Source of the DNA: Lachnospiraceae bacterium
GTDB taxonomy: Bacteria; Bacillota; Clostridia; Lachnospirales; Lachnospiraceae
Assembly (NCBI GenBank): GCA_029071325.1
Contig: JAIEAP010000004.1
Coordinates: 81,172-145,171, forward strand
Direction of reading: 5' to 3'
Length of the DNA: 64,000 bases
Shown piece after piece: positions 1-9,811 of the stretch; positions within the stretch are counted from its first letter, which is position 1, and each line of letters opens with the position of its first letter. The notes beneath the pieces are model-generated. The model did not search any database, had not been told where the DNA came from, and saw only the letters and a program-made list of their open reading frames with translations. A program made the position numbers and the translations under genes.

Positions 1-1
1 C

Positions 2-1549
2 CTTGCACTGGCAAAGGAATATCTGATCCGGGAAGATACGCTGCTGTTTGAATCCGATATTATTTTTGAGGATGCGGTTTTAGATGCGCTGATCCAGGAT
101 CCCAGGGAGACGCTTGCCCTGGTGGACAAGTATGAGAGCTGGATGGACGGCACCTGCGTGAAGCTGGGGGAGGATGACAGTATTGTGGAATTTGTGCCGG
201 GTAAGAGATTCCGCTTTGATGAGTCCCATCAGTATTACAAGACTGTGAATATCTACAAGTTCAGCAGACACTTTTCCGAAACGCATTACGTTCCCTTTCT
301 GGAGGCATATTGCAGCGCTCTGGGCAACAACGAATATTATGAGCAGGTGCTGCGTGTGATTACGATGCTGGAAGAACCGGAGATCAGGGGCAAGCGCCTG
401 GAAGGACAGCAGTGGTATGAAATTGATGATATCCAGGACTTGGATATCGCATCTTCCATGTTTGCGGAGGATGACGAGAGGGTGGCACTGATGCAGGGAC
501 GCTTTGGCGGATATTGGCGTTATCCGGGGCTGCTGGATTACTGTTATCTTGTAAACCCGTATTTTCCGCCGGACAAGCTCATGGAGGAGATGAAGGCGAG
601 CTTCGGCGAACTGCTGACACAGTACCCTTCCGGTATGCGGGTCAATGCGCTGCTTGCCGCCAGGAATTTTGGCGTCAGACCGGAACATATTGTGGCAGGC
701 AACGGCGCGGCAGAGCTGATCAAGTCCCTGATGGGCTCTCTGAGCGGCCGGACAGGCTTTGTGCGTCCTACCTTTGAAGAGTATCCGAACCGTTACGGAG
801 CGGAGGAATCCGTTGTATATGTGCCGGAAGGAGAGGATTTCCGCTATGGAGCAGATGATCTGATGCGGTTTTTTGCGGATCGGGACATTCAGACCCTCGT
901 GGTGGTAAATCCCGATAATCCTACCGGTAACTATATTCCCCACGCAGATATGATAAGGCTGATCGAGTGGGCTGGAGAGAGGCATATCCGTCTGGTAGCA
1001 GATGAGTCTTTTGTGGATTTTGCCCGGGAGAAACATGCTACCCTGATCACCCAGAGTCTGTTGGAGAAGCATCCCCATCTGTGTGTGGTCAAGAGCATTT
1101 CCAAGTGCTATGGCGTACCCGGCATAAGGCTTGGGGTATTGGCGACCGGGGATACAGAGCTGATCGCAGGAATGAAACGTGATGTGGCCATCTGGAATAT
1201 TAATTCCTTTGGGGAATTCTATATGCAGATTGCCGGAAAATATCAGAAGGAATATGAAGCGTCTTTGGATCGGATGCGTGAGGAACGAGAGTATTTTAGC
1301 GGAAGGCTTGCCGAAATAAGTGGTCTGCGGGTAATCCCCTCTGAGGCTAATTATGTGATGGCGGAGCTGACAGGAGGTATGACGGCGGCAGAGCTGACGA
1401 GGTGTCTTCTGACACAGCGCGGAATCCTTATCAAAGATTTGTCCGCCAAAATCAAAAATGGGCAGTTTGTGCGGTTGGCGGTGCGCAGCCGCCAGGATAA
1501 TGATATGCTGCTGGCAGCGCTGGAGAGAATTTTCGCATTTTGCAGATAG
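2..1549 (+). CDS. Nucleotidyltransferase / HisC-like aminotransferase fusion (5' partial)
   Basis: The reading frame is open from base 2, so the start lies outside the window; 515 residues are visible. The first ~150 residues look like the C-terminal half of a sugar- or alcohol-phosphate nucleotidyltransferase (acidic FESDIIFED segment, then a WMDGTCV stretch). The remainder is a class I/II PLP aminotransferase: AGNGAAELI cofactor loop, VVNPDNPTGN, ADESFVDF, and SISKCYGVPGIRLG, which carries the Schiff-base lysine. Fusions of this kind occur in capsule and teichoic-acid loci, where HisC-like enzymes act on amino-alcohol phosphates that are then CDP-activated; use on this locus's glycan is inference. 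The last seven codons and the stop lie inside the left end of a palindromic repeat (from ~1525), so the natural C-terminus may have been replaced. High confidence in the two domains, low in the substrate. Confidence 0.8.
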   Translation, partial: LALAKEYLIREDTLLFESDIIFEDAVLDALIQDPRETLALVDKYESWMDGTCVKLGEDDSIVEFVPGKRFRFDESHQYYKTVNIYKFSRHFSETHYVPFLEAYCSALGNNEYYEQVLRVITMLEEPEIRGKRLEGQQWYEIDDIQDLDIASSMFAEDDERVALMQGRFGGYWRYPGLLDYCYLVNPYFPPDKLMEEMKASFGELLTQYPSGMRVNALLAARNFGVRPEHIVAGNGAAELIKSLMGSLSGRTGFVRPTFEEYPNRYGAEESVVYVPEGEDFRYGADDLMRFFADRDIQTLVVVNPDNPTGNYIPHADMIRLIEWAGERHIRLVADESFVDFAREKHATLITQSLLEKHPHLCVVKSISKCYGVPGIRLGVLATGDTELIAGMKRDVAIWNINSFGEFYMQIAGKYQKEYEASLDRMREEREYFSGRLAEISGLRVIPSEANYVMAELTGGMTAAELTRCLLTQRGILIKDLSAKIKNGQFVRLAVRSRQDNDMLLAALERIFAFCR

Positions 1550-2129
1550 CATATCGTCAAAGGAGAGGATATCATTCCCGCGATGAACATTATCCGCGTC
1601 TCTCCGCAGGTTTGCAGCCATACAGCAGATAACATTGAGCCGGTGCGTATAAATTTCGCTGCCGCTGGTGTATCATCAGTTTTGTGTCTTTTTATGCTTC
1701 GACAATCCTTTCGGCCATGTCCGTCTGCTGAGCACATGCGGCTTCGGTTTTTAGTCCCTCTAAATGGGCGATCTTCTGTGGTCGATATGAGCAGGCTGCT
1801 CCCATAACTCGCCTCTGAACAAAGGAGCATGCAAGGCTTGTGAGCTCAAACAATGTCCGCAGCCTGCACGTCACATCAGAACGCCCATTAAGAGGGACAC
1901 AAAACCTGCAGATTGCATGTCCTCATGCAGACGGACATATGCCGAGGATTGTTCGAACGTTAAAAAGACACAAATCATCACAGATGATACACCGTTGGCA
2001 GCAGAAATTTCAGCACAAGGCGAGCGTTATCCGCTGCATGGCTGCAAATGCACGGAGAGATGGCACGGTGTTTATCGCAGGAACGATTTCTCGCCTTGAC
2101 GGTATGCTGTCAGCAAAATGCGAAAACTC
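1525..2129. repeat. Long imperfect palindromic repeat, copy 1
   Basis: About 605 bp. The left half (1525-1815) is largely the reverse complement of the right half (1835-2129). The outermost matched block is ttttcgcattttgc at 1530-1543 against 2113-2126. Further in, the arms share atcgtcaaagg/ccttgacgg, tttgcagccat, ggtgtatcatc, gtgtcttttta, atgtccgtctgc and aatgggcg. No convincing gene lies inside; short open frames are by-products. Related copies are at 18497-19095 and 34937-35472, and a one-arm copy at 37923-38153. It fills the whole gap between the first two genes and overlaps the stop codon of the upstream gene. Could be a MITE-like mobile element or a DNA encoding a very long RNA hairpin. 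Confidence 0.85.
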
Positions 2130-2144
2130 AGACAGCGCATGGTA

Positions 2145-2173
2145 TTGCAACTATTGGCAATAAATAGTAAAAT
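2145..2173 (+). promoter_or_regulatory. Sigma-A type promoter
   Basis: TTGCAA at 2145-2150 and TAAAAT at 2168-2173 with a 17-bp spacer, just outside the right end of the palindromic repeat and about 25 bp before the start of the next gene. A ribosome binding site (aaggagag) follows. It would restart transcription of the glycan operon downstream of the repeat. Confidence 0.6.
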
Positions 2174-2199
2174 GTAATAGTTTTGATAAAGGAGAGCTT

Positions 2200-3189
2200 A
2201 TGTTTCGATTTGAATCGTATACAGATGACATGGAGCAGAAGTGGGATGCGTTCGTGAGAGAGCGTTCGGTCAACGGAACCTTCTTGCAAGCAAGGGCCTT
2301 TTTGAATTATCATCCCAAGGGAAGATTTACCGATGCGTCCCTGATTATTTACAATGAGAAGAATAATATTGCGGCGCTGTGCCCTGCATGCGTGACAGAG
2401 CAGGAGGGCAGGAAGATTTTCTATTCCCACAGGGGCAGTACGTTCGGCGGTATTGTCATTGACCGGAAGCATTACAATGCAAAATATGTGGTGACGATGA
2501 TACAGGAACTGCAGGACTATCTGAAAAGTCAGGGCTATGCGGCGGCGTATCTGAAGATGACCTCGGATATTTTCTCCTGTGTGGAAAGCGATCTCTTCCA
2601 GTATGCCTTCCAGTATGCCGGATGGGAAGAACATAAAGAACTGAGCACCTATGTAAATTACGGCTCCTATAAGGAACCCATACTATCTAATTTTGCTCAG
2701 GGCAAGCGCACAAACGTGCACAACTGTGAGAAGGCGGGATTGGTATGCCGTCCTCTGACAAGGGATGACGAGGTGCGGGAGTTCTATGATATTTTGTGTG
2801 AGAATCTGGGAAAATACGATACCAGACCGGTGCACACCATAGAGGAACTGCTGGAGTTCAAGAATGTGAGACTGACAGAGGAGAGCGGCTTTTTCGGTAT
2901 CTACCAAGAAGAAAAGATGTTGGCAGGCTCTATGATGTTTTATTTCAGGGAAGCGGGCTGCGCCCACACTCAGTATCTGGCGGCCAGGCAGGCGTACAAT
3001 AAGCTGAGTCCCATGACATTCATGTACTATTCCATGATCGTGGAGATGAAGAACCGGGGCTATGAGCGGATTTCCTGGGGGACGGCTACGGAGGAGCTGG
3101 GAACGGTACTGAATATGGGGCTGATTACCAGCAAGGAGGACTTCGGAAGTTCCTACTGCAATAATCTGACCTATTCCATAGAACTGTGA
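2200..3189 (+). CDS. GNAT/FemAB-like acyl- or aminoacyltransferase
   Basis: 329 residues, soluble, no signal peptide. The start ATG has aaggagag 7 bp upstream. The shape is that of the FemAB / lipid-linked aminoacyltransferase group of GNAT folds: a first half of mixed strands and helices and a second half with GFFGIYQEEKMLAGSMMFYF followed by HTQYLAA and a C-terminal RISWGTATEE segment. These proteins add amino acids or acyl groups to cell-wall or glycan precursors. Its place as first gene after the promoter in the polysaccharide operon suggests it decorates the repeat unit, possibly with the amino group activated by the preceding fusion protein; that link is inference. Substrate unknown. 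Confidence 0.6.
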   Translation: MFRFESYTDDMEQKWDAFVRERSVNGTFLQARAFLNYHPKGRFTDASLIIYNEKNNIAALCPACVTEQEGRKIFYSHRGSTFGGIVIDRKHYNAKYVVTMIQELQDYLKSQGYAAAYLKMTSDIFSCVESDLFQYAFQYAGWEEHKELSTYVNYGSYKEPILSNFAQGKRTNVHNCEKAGLVCRPLTRDDEVREFYDILCENLGKYDTRPVHTIEELLEFKNVRLTEESGFFGIYQEEKMLAGSMMFYFREAGCAHTQYLAARQAYNKLSPMTFMYYSMIVEMKNRGYERISWGTATEELGTVLNMGLITSKEDFGSSYCNNLTYSIEL

Positions 3190-3202
3190 TCAGGAGGAAA
3201 CG

Positions 3203-4210
3203 ATGAAAGTCAGCATACTTGTTACATTTTATAATCAGGAGAAATATGTGGACCGGGCGCTGCAGAGTGTTTTTGACCAACAGTGCGATTTTGATTTTGA
3301 GGTTCTGGTGGGGGATGACGGATCTACGGATGCAACCATGGAGAAGCTCTTAGCGTGGCAGGAGAAATACCCGGATCGGATGAAGATATATACTATGGAA
3401 CGCAAAGACGGTGTAAAATACAACGGAAGCCAGCGCGCCTCCCGGAACCGTCTGAACCTTCTTGACCATGTGCAGGGAGAGTATTTCGCATATCTGGACG
3501 GTGACGATTTTTACATCGACCCAAATAAGCTGCAAAAACAGGTGGAGATTCTGGACAAGCCGGAGAACCGGGGATATGCGCTCTGCGCCCACAATGTCTA
3601 TGCCTATGACGAGAAGACGGGAAGCAATACTCCGTTTTTGCCGTGTGACCATGTGCTGAAATTGAAGAGTACTACCTATTGGGGAAGATTTTATTTTCAT
3701 CCCGATTCTATCCTGATGCGCAGTGAATATATCAGCCGCATCCCCAAAGATGTGGTTTTGGATTATTTTAATGACAATACCATTACCTTCTGTTTCTTAA
3801 AATATGGCGGGGTATATTACCTGCCTGATATTATGGCAAGCTACAGTCAGACCGGAGACGGGATATGGACCGGAAGCTCGAAATTCATAGGGAGCTTAAG
3901 AAATCTGATGGATTATGATCTGGAAATGAAGATCGCACCGGAGTTTCAAACATATAGCCTGATACGCCACAGAGCGGATATGCGCGCCATCTTACGGGAT
4001 AAGGAGCCTCAGGACGAGAGCAGACTGACGTTCTATATGGAGCGGATCAAAGCGGACGGACTGCACACCGCAGGAAAATGGCTGGACTGCCGCCTGGGGA
4101 GAGCAAAATTTGACGGCAAAATGCGCATACTGTATTACAGAGCCATCGTCCTGTACCTGGTTTATCATGTGAAGTGGCTGATCGTGGATCAGTGGCTCCG
4201 CAGGAACTAG
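3203..4210 (+). CDS. Family 2 glycosyltransferase
   Basis: 335 residues. The N-terminus MKVSILVTFYNQEKYVDRAL, then VGDDGSTDATM and a DGDD nucleotide-sugar/metal motif near residue 99, mark a GT-A fold family 2 enzyme. A C-terminal hydrophobic stretch (LYYRAIVLYLVYHVKWLI) may hold it at the membrane. Excellent ribosome binding site (aggagg) 13 bp after the previous stop, so cotranscribed. Acts on the cytoplasmic face, adding a sugar to a lipid-linked intermediate; donor and acceptor cannot be told from sequence. Confidence 0.88.
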   Translation: MKVSILVTFYNQEKYVDRALQSVFDQQCDFDFEVLVGDDGSTDATMEKLLAWQEKYPDRMKIYTMERKDGVKYNGSQRASRNRLNLLDHVQGEYFAYLDGDDFYIDPNKLQKQVEILDKPENRGYALCAHNVYAYDEKTGSNTPFLPCDHVLKLKSTTYWGRFYFHPDSILMRSEYISRIPKDVVLDYFNDNTITFCFLKYGGVYYLPDIMASYSQTGDGIWTGSSKFIGSLRNLMDYDLEMKIAPEFQTYSLIRHRADMRAILRDKEPQDESRLTFYMERIKADGLHTAGKWLDCRLGRAKFDGKMRILYYRAIVLYLVYHVKWLIVDQWLRRN

Positions 4211-4239
4211 AAGGCAGCAGGACCGGAAGGAGAGCGTCC

Positions 4240-5163
4240 ATGGAGAACTTAAGAGTTGGTTTTGTCGTGCTGCATTACTGTGCAGCAGATATGACCAGGA
4301 AAAGCGTGGCATCGATTCAGGAAAAACTTAAGAACACGGATTATGCGATCGTTGTGGTGGACAATGCCTCAGGGAACGGCACCGGGAAGGAGCTGGCGGA
4401 GGAATATAAGGGTGACAGCCGGGTGACTGTACTGTTAAGTGAGGAGAACCTGGGATTTGCCCGGGGAAATAATCTTGGCTATGTATATGCAAAGGAACAG
4501 TTGTCCTGTGATTTTATCTGCGTAATGAACAATGATGTGATGATACTGCAGGACAATTTTGCGGAATTGATCAGTAAGGCATATCAAGAGTATGGATTCG
4601 GGGTTCTGGGGCCCCATATTGAATTGAAAGACGGTTCAGAGAATGCCATGTATTATGAGATTGCGCCGCTTCACAGTCTGAGAAAGGAACGGGATTACTA
4701 CCGCAGGCGGCTGCGCCATATCACGTCGCCGCTTTACGGGCTGTGGAATGTCTGGGACAATCTGAAACTGGCGCTTCGCATACTGCTGGGCAAATTGCAT
4801 GTGATGCCGGAAATGAAACGCCATGAGGATCAGGTGGAGGGCGCCGGGGAACGTCATGAAAATCTGGTATTGCACGGCTGCTGCCTTATTTTTTCGCCTG
4901 TTTATTTACAGCGTTTTGCAGATGCATTCGATCCGGTGACATTTATGTTCCGGGAGGAGGAACTGCTGTACCTGCGGTGCCAGAATGCGGGGCTTAAGGT
5001 GTTCTATGATCCTGCGCTGCGTGTCCTGCATCTGGAGGATATTGCGACGGACTTTATATATAAGACGGAACGGAAGAAGGAGATCTTTCATCTGAAAAAC
5101 CAGATAGATTCCATGGGCATTCTCATAGAACGTCTGGAGCGGAACGGAATCCGGGAAAGCTGA
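4240..5163 (+). CDS. Family 2 glycosyltransferase (rhamnosyltransferase-like)
   Basis: 307 residues from the ATG at 4240, chosen because ggaagg-agag lies just upstream; an in-frame start at 4174 would overlap the previous gene by 37 bp. It has VVLHYCAADMTRKSV, VVVDNASGNGTG, ENLGFARGNNLG and the MNNDV motif that replaces DxD in the WbbL/RfbF-like branch of GT2, whose known members often transfer rhamnose. The C-terminal part contains EEELLYLRCQNAGLKVFYDP, the usual acceptor-side motif of this branch. Sugar specificity is a guess. Confidence 0.87.
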   Translation: MENLRVGFVVLHYCAADMTRKSVASIQEKLKNTDYAIVVVDNASGNGTGKELAEEYKGDSRVTVLLSEENLGFARGNNLGYVYAKEQLSCDFICVMNNDVMILQDNFAELISKAYQEYGFGVLGPHIELKDGSENAMYYEIAPLHSLRKERDYYRRRLRHITSPLYGLWNVWDNLKLALRILLGKLHVMPEMKRHEDQVEGAGERHENLVLHGCCLIFSPVYLQRFADAFDPVTFMFREEELLYLRCQNAGLKVFYDPALRVLHLEDIATDFIYKTERKKEIFHLKNQIDSMGILIERLERNGIRES

Positions 5164-5173
5164 GAGGTTTATT

Positions 5174-6652
5174 GTGAAGGAAGTAAAATCTATCAAATTT
5201 AATTTCATCATGAATCTGATCCGGGTGCTGATGACCATTCTGTTTCCGTTGATCACGTATCCTTATGCTACACGGATCTTAAATTCGGGAGGCGTGGGAA
5301 GAGCGGCCTATGTGGCTTCTATTGTCAGCTATTTTCAATTGGTGGCAGCTTTTGGCGTCAACAATTACGCCATAACGGAAGGGGCAAAGATCCGGGATGA
5401 CAAAAAGAGACTGGATAAGTTTGCCTCTGAGATGTTTTTGATCAATCTTGTGTTTACGGTGCTGGCGTATGTCATGTTTGCGGTGGCGGTTTTTTTGCCG
5501 AAGTTCGACGGATATGAAATACTGCTGTTCATTAGCAGTACCAGCATCTTGTTTACCACTCTGGGTATGGAGTGGTTATACGAACTGCTGGAGGAGTACC
5601 AGTATATCACCATCCGGTCTGTCGCATTTCAGATCATATCTTTGATCCTGCTGTTTGTGCTGGTTCGAAATGAAGGGGATGTGGCCTGGTATGTGGTGCT
5701 GACCACCTTTTCCACAGCGGGTTCCGGTGTGATGAACTTCATACACAGCCGGCATTATGTCCGCCTGTTCCGTCAGAAGATATCCTGGGCGGATATCCGT
5801 GTCCACATGAAGCCCATGGTCTATATGTTCGGCGTGTCTATTGCATCCGTCATTTATCTGAATTCAGATATCACGATGCTGGGCTGGATGCGGAATGATA
5901 AGGAGGTGGGGATATACTCTACTGCTTCCAAAATGAATCAGGTGCTCTGTACGCTGATCAAGTCCCTGAGCACAGTGATCATGCCCCGGTTGGCATATTA
6001 TATTGAAAACAGCCAGAAGGATCATTTTAGCCGTCTGTTGAAGAAAGCCTTCCGGTTCATGATGCTGATGATTGTGCCCTGCATGGTGGGTATGCTGCTG
6101 ATCTCACCCGAGGTGATCCATCTGATCGCAGGGAAGAATTATGAGGAATTTATGCCGGGCAATACGACTTCCAGAATACTGGCGCTCAACCTGTTTTTCT
6201 CCCCGGTCAACGGATTTATCGCTTATCAGATATTTATGCCCAACAAGAAGGAAAAGATTATTTTCTGGGCGACCTGCGGCGGTGCGGTCACGAATCTTAT
6301 CATCAATTATATTCTGATCCCGACCTACAGTTATAACGGAGCCGCTGTCGCAACGGTGCTGGCAGAGGCGATGGTCATGCTGATCTGCGTTGCCATCGGT
6401 CGTAAGATGATTCCGTTTCAGGGAATGTTTGAAGGGGTCTGGAAATATGTACTGTCCTGCACTCCCATGGTGTTGATCTATGTGCTGATGCCAAGGAGCA
6501 TATTCCCGAATTATCTGGTATATATGGCAGTCATGATGTGTTTTGGCGCATTGACTTACGGGCTTATGCTGCTCCTGCTGAGGGATAAGCTGTTATTGGA
6601 GGAAGGCGGCAGGATACTGGAGCGGGTAAAGGGAATCGGAAGAAAATCATAA
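5174..6652 (+). CDS. Wzx-type polysaccharide flippase
   Basis: 492 residues, almost entirely hydrophobic, with about 12-14 membrane spans of the MATE/MVF/PST type. The start is GTG at 5174 (gagagg 7 bp before). Typical PST features are the N-terminal [23 protein letters not shown] with the ARIL-like turn, and [14 protein letters not shown] in the middle. It would move the undecaprenyl-pyrophosphate-linked repeat unit from the inner to the outer leaflet. No polymerase (Wzy) is seen in the window; it may be further upstream, outside the sequence given. Confidence 0.88.
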   Translation: MKEVKSIKFNFIMNLIRVLMTILFPLITYPYATRILNSGGVGRAAYVASIVSYFQLVAAFGVNNYAITEGAKIRDDKKRLDKFASEMFLINLVFTVLAYVMFAVAVFLPKFDGYEILLFISSTSILFTTLGMEWLYELLEEYQYITIRSVAFQIISLILLFVLVRNEGDVAWYVVLTTFSTAGSGVMNFIHSRHYVRLFRQKISWADIRVHMKPMVYMFGVSIASVIYLNSDITMLGWMRNDKEVGIYSTASKMNQVLCTLIKSLSTVIMPRLAYYIENSQKDHFSRLLKKAFRFMMLMIVPCMVGMLLISPEVIHLIAGKNYEEFMPGNTTSRILALNLFFSPVNGFIAYQIFMPNKKEKIIFWATCGGAVTNLIINYILIPTYSYNGAAVATVLAEAMVMLICVAIGRKMIPFQGMFEGVWKYVLSCTPMVLIYVLMPRSIFPNYLVYMAVMMCFGALTYGLMLLLLRDKLLLEEGGRILERVKGIGRKS

Positions 6653-6678
6653 AGCAGAGGAAAAAGGAGGCATGGAGC

Positions 6679-7863
6679 ATGAAGATTGCGGTTGCGGGAA
6701 CGGGATATGTGGGATTGTCCAATTCCATATTGCTGGCACAGAACCATGAGGTGTGGGCGGTGGATATCGTACCTGAGAAGGTAGAAATGATCAATCAGGG
6801 AAAATCCCCCATTGTAGACAGGGAAATTGAGGACTACCTGGCGAAAGGGCAGTTGAATTTAAGAGCTACCACAGATGTCGGGCGTGCATACAGCGGCGCT
6901 GATTTTGTCATTATCTCCACGCCGACGAATTACGATCCGAACCAGAACTATTTTGACACGTCCTCTGTGGAAGCGGTCATAGAGCTGGTAAAACAATATG
7001 CGCCGGAGGCGGTGATGGTGATTAAGTCCACGGTTCCGGTGGGGTATACGGAGAAGATCCGCGAGAAGTCCAGAAGCAGCCGTATCATTTTCTCGCCGGA
7101 ATTCTTAAGAGAGGGAAAGGCGCTGTATGACAATCTGTACCCGTCCCGTATCATTGTGGGCTATCCCAAGGGAGATGAGGAATTAAAGGAAAAAGCGGAG
7201 CAGTTTGCCGGACTGTTGGAGCAGGGCGCCATCAAGGAGGACATTCCGGTTCTGATCACCAATCTCACGGAGGCGGAGGCCATCAAGCTGTTTGCCAATA
7301 CGTATCTTGCGCTGAGGGTGGCATATTTCAATGAGCTGGATACCTATGCAGAAGTTCGGGGGCTGGATACGAAGCAGATTATAGAGGGCGTGGGGCTGGA
7401 TCCCCGTATCGGCAATTATTATAATAATCCGTCCTTTGGATACGGCGGCTATTGCCTGCCCAAGGACAGCAAGCAGCTGCTTGCCAACTATGACAGCGTG
7501 CCTAACAATATTATCGGCGCCATTGTGGAGGCAAACCGAACCAGGAAAGACTTTATTGCTCAGTGCATTCTGGAGCGGAATCCTTCTGTTGTAGGAATCT
7601 ACCGCCTGACCATGAAGACGGACTCCGATAATTTCCGGCAGTCTGCCATTCAGGGGGTCATGAAGCGTCTGAAGGCAAAGGGAATTGAAGTTGTGATCTA
7701 CGAGCCTGCTATGAAAGAAGACAGCTTTTTCCGTTCGGAAGTGATCCGGGATCTGGAGGAATTTAAGAGACGGTCGGATGTGATCATCACGAACCGCAGA
7801 AGTGCAGAACTGAAGGATGTAGAGGATAAGGTATATACCAGGGATATATACGACAGGGATTAA
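6679..7863 (+). CDS. ugd: UDP-glucose 6-dehydrogenase
   Basis: 394 residues, the normal length. The N-terminal NAD fold starts [24 protein letters not shown] and [10 protein letters not shown] follow; the central substrate domain has [17 protein letters not shown]; the catalytic cysteine is in [15 protein letters not shown]. It oxidises UDP-glucose to UDP-glucuronate using two NAD+. Its presence predicts an acidic sugar (GlcA or a derivative) in the glycan. Good ribosome binding site (aaaaggagg). Confidence 0.93.
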   Translation: MKIAVAGTGYVGLSNSILLAQNHEVWAVDIVPEKVEMINQGKSPIVDREIEDYLAKGQLNLRATTDVGRAYSGADFVIISTPTNYDPNQNYFDTSSVEAVIELVKQYAPEAVMVIKSTVPVGYTEKIREKSRSSRIIFSPEFLREGKALYDNLYPSRIIVGYPKGDEELKEKAEQFAGLLEQGAIKEDIPVLITNLTEAEAIKLFANTYLALRVAYFNELDTYAEVRGLDTKQIIEGVGLDPRIGNYYNNPSFGYGGYCLPKDSKQLLANYDSVPNNIIGAIVEANRTRKDFIAQCILERNPSVVGIYRLTMKTDSDNFRQSAIQGVMKRLKAKGIEVVIYEPAMKEDSFFRSEVIRDLEEFKRRSDVIITNRRSAELKDVEDKVYTRDIYDRD

Positions 7864-7874
7864 GAAGGATCAGT

Positions 7875-9530
7875 ATGAAGATAAACCGGTATCAAATTCA
7901 AAAGGCGGTCCGTTACCTGAAGCATTATGGTCTGAAGGAATTCTTCATCCGACTGGCAGAAAAGAGCGAGCCGGAGCATATTTCCTATGAAAGTGTTTAT
8001 AAGAAGCAGATGGTGGGAGCCGCAGAACTGCGCAGGCAGAGAAGGGAATCGGACCGATGGCTGGGGCGCCCCATGTTCAGCTGCATTGCGGCAGGCAATC
8101 AGGATATCTGGCAGGAGCGTTTAAAGAGACAGTCCTACCGGAACTGGGAGCTATGCATGGCGGACGAAGGATTTCAGAGGGCTGCGGCATCGGCCGCAGG
8201 CAGTTATTTTGTGCTGTTGGCTTCGGATGATGTACCTGCGCCTGACGCATTGTACCGGCTGGCAGAGACAATTGTTTTTCCGGAACAGATCGTTCAGTCT
8301 GGGGTGCATTGGGAAAGCGGCATGACGCCGGATATTATTTATACCGATGAGGATATGCTCACGGAGGAAGGGGAAGGATATGAGTATCCGTTATTTAAGC
8401 CGGATTACAGTCCCGACCTGCTGGAGCAGTATTGTTATATGCGCCATTTGTTCTGCGTGTCCAGGGAACTGGCGCTGGAAACGGCAGAACAGGAGAAATC
8501 GCCCGTGTATTCTGCCGATGACCGGGACATGGACTGCTTTGTGCGCGCATGCGCGGCCCGGGCTGGGTCAATCGTTCATATTCCAAGGGTATTGTGCCAC
8601 AGGGCGCATAGAGCCTTAAAGGAGCAGATGCCGCCGGATCGCCCGGTCCTGGTGAATACCTGCGGCACAGACTTTTCGGAGGAGCAGCCACTGGTATCGA
8701 TCCTGATCCCCAATAAGGATGAGCGGTCAGCGTTAGAGAAGTGTCTTGCTTCCATTGCCCGGTCTACTTACCGCAATTATGAGATCATTATTATCGAGAA
8801 TAACAGCGAGTCCCAGGAGATTTTCGACTACTATGGCAGGATACAGGAAGAGAATCCGAGAATCCGTGTGTGCCGTTGGGGCGGACGGGGGTTTAATTAT
8901 TCCGCCATCAATAATTTTGGGGAAGTCCAGGCAAACGGAGAATACCTGGTATTTCTGAACAATGATATTGAACTGCTGACGCCGGACTGGATGGAGCAGA
9001 TGCTGAACTCCTGCATCCGTTCGGGGGTGGCTGCCGTAGGAGGGAAGCTTTATTATCCCGATGATACCGTACAGCATGCAGGTATTGTGGTGGGCATTGG
9101 CGGACATGCCAGGGGTGTGGCAGCAAATATGTGCGTTGGACTTGCACGGAATGATCCCGGTTATATGGGCAGAGCTGTCCTAAAGCAGAATATGAGCGCC
9201 GTGACGGCAGCATGCATGATGATGAAGCGCAGTGTGTTCCGGGAGATTGGCGGCTTTACGGAGAAGCTGGCGGTGGCGTTCAATGATGTGGATCTGTGCC
9301 TGAAAGCCAGAAAAGCGGGCTATCTGATCGTGTTTGACCCGAAGGTGGAGGCATACCACTATGAGTCAAAATCCAGGGGAATGGAGGACACGGAGGAGAA
9401 GGTGTACCGCTTCCAGCAGGAGATTGAATACATGAGAGAGCAGTGGAATGATATTTTGCGCTACGGAGATCCTTATTATAATCCGAATCTCACACTGCAT
9501 CGGACAGACTATTCTTTGCGCAATCCATAA
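7875..9530 (+). CDS. Two-domain family 2 glycosyltransferase with reduced first domain
   Basis: 551 residues. The C-terminal domain (~265-500) is a complete GT2: PLVSILIPNKDERSALEKCL, IIIIENNSES, FLNNDIELLTPDW, GGKLYYPDDTVQHAGIVVG and a GGF...FNDVDLCLKARKAGY motif. The N-terminal domain keeps its later part (PDIIYTDEDM, FKPDYSPDLL) but the usual first strand and UDP-binding motif are shortened to roughly FSCIAAGNQD...SYRNWELCMADE. In O-antigen type two-domain enzymes both halves usually look intact, so the first domain may have lost activity. Compare the gene at 11225, where the second half is worn down. Confidence 0.85.
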   Translation: MKINRYQIQKAVRYLKHYGLKEFFIRLAEKSEPEHISYESVYKKQMVGAAELRRQRRESDRWLGRPMFSCIAAGNQDIWQERLKRQSYRNWELCMADEGFQRAAASAAGSYFVLLASDDVPAPDALYRLAETIVFPEQIVQSGVHWESGMTPDIIYTDEDMLTEEGEGYEYPLFKPDYSPDLLEQYCYMRHLFCVSRELALETAEQEKSPVYSADDRDMDCFVRACAARAGSIVHIPRVLCHRAHRALKEQMPPDRPVLVNTCGTDFSEEQPLVSILIPNKDERSALEKCLASIARSTYRNYEIIIIENNSESQEIFDYYGRIQEENPRIRVCRWGGRGFNYSAINNFGEVQANGEYLVFLNNDIELLTPDWMEQMLNSCIRSGVAAVGGKLYYPDDTVQHAGIVVGIGGHARGVAANMCVGLARNDPGYMGRAVLKQNMSAVTAACMMMKRSVFREIGGFTEKLAVAFNDVDLCLKARKAGYLIVFDPKVEAYHYESKSRGMEDTEEKVYRFQQEIEYMREQWNDILRYGDPYYNPNLTLHRTDYSLRNP

Positions 9531-9600
9531 AGATATGGTAATATTTTGGAAAGGGTTACTGTGAATCGTAACTGAAAGGAAATCGGGAGGATGAGTGCAT

Positions 9601-9798
9601 ATGATGAAAGTATATATCTGTCCAAAGTGCGGCTGGTTGCGGACGGTTTCCAGGAGAAATGAGGTGGAATGCTTTAAATGCGGGGAGAAGCAGATGACGT
9701 CTACCCGTCTCACATATGAGAAGTACAGCTGCATGAGTGAAAAGGAACGGAAAGATTACGCTGACAGCTGGATGTATATCCACCGCGGCGACAGATGA
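9601..9798 (+). CDS. Small zinc-ribbon protein
   Basis: 65 residues. Four cysteines form two knuckles, CPKCG near residue 8 and CFKCG near residue 26, typical of a zinc ribbon. Start taken at ATG 9601 with cgggagg 10 bp upstream; ATG 9604 is equally possible. It sits between two glycosyltransferase-locus genes and ends 13 bp before the next start, so it is in the operon. No family recognised; a role in binding nucleic acid or in regulating the locus is speculation. Confidence 0.65.
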   Translation: MMKVYICPKCGWLRTVSRRNEVECFKCGEKQMTSTRLTYEKYSCMSEKERKDYADSWMYIHRGDR

Positions 9799-9811
9799 TG
9801 AGGTACTGCTT

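Noticed and set aside
80..1621. A 513-residue open frame on the minus strand opposite the aminotransferase fusion
   Set aside because: It is antisense to a well-supported PLP enzyme, lacks any recognisable motif, and runs into the repeat.
1583..2163. Short open frames inside palindromic copy 1 (and similar ones at 18798-19082)
   Set aside because: The copies do not keep the same reading frames, and the DNA shows palindromic rather than coding constraint.
9737..9811. Upstream start for the sugar-1-phosphate transferase
   Set aside because: It overlaps the zinc-ribbon gene by 62 bp and adds an N-terminus not expected for the family.
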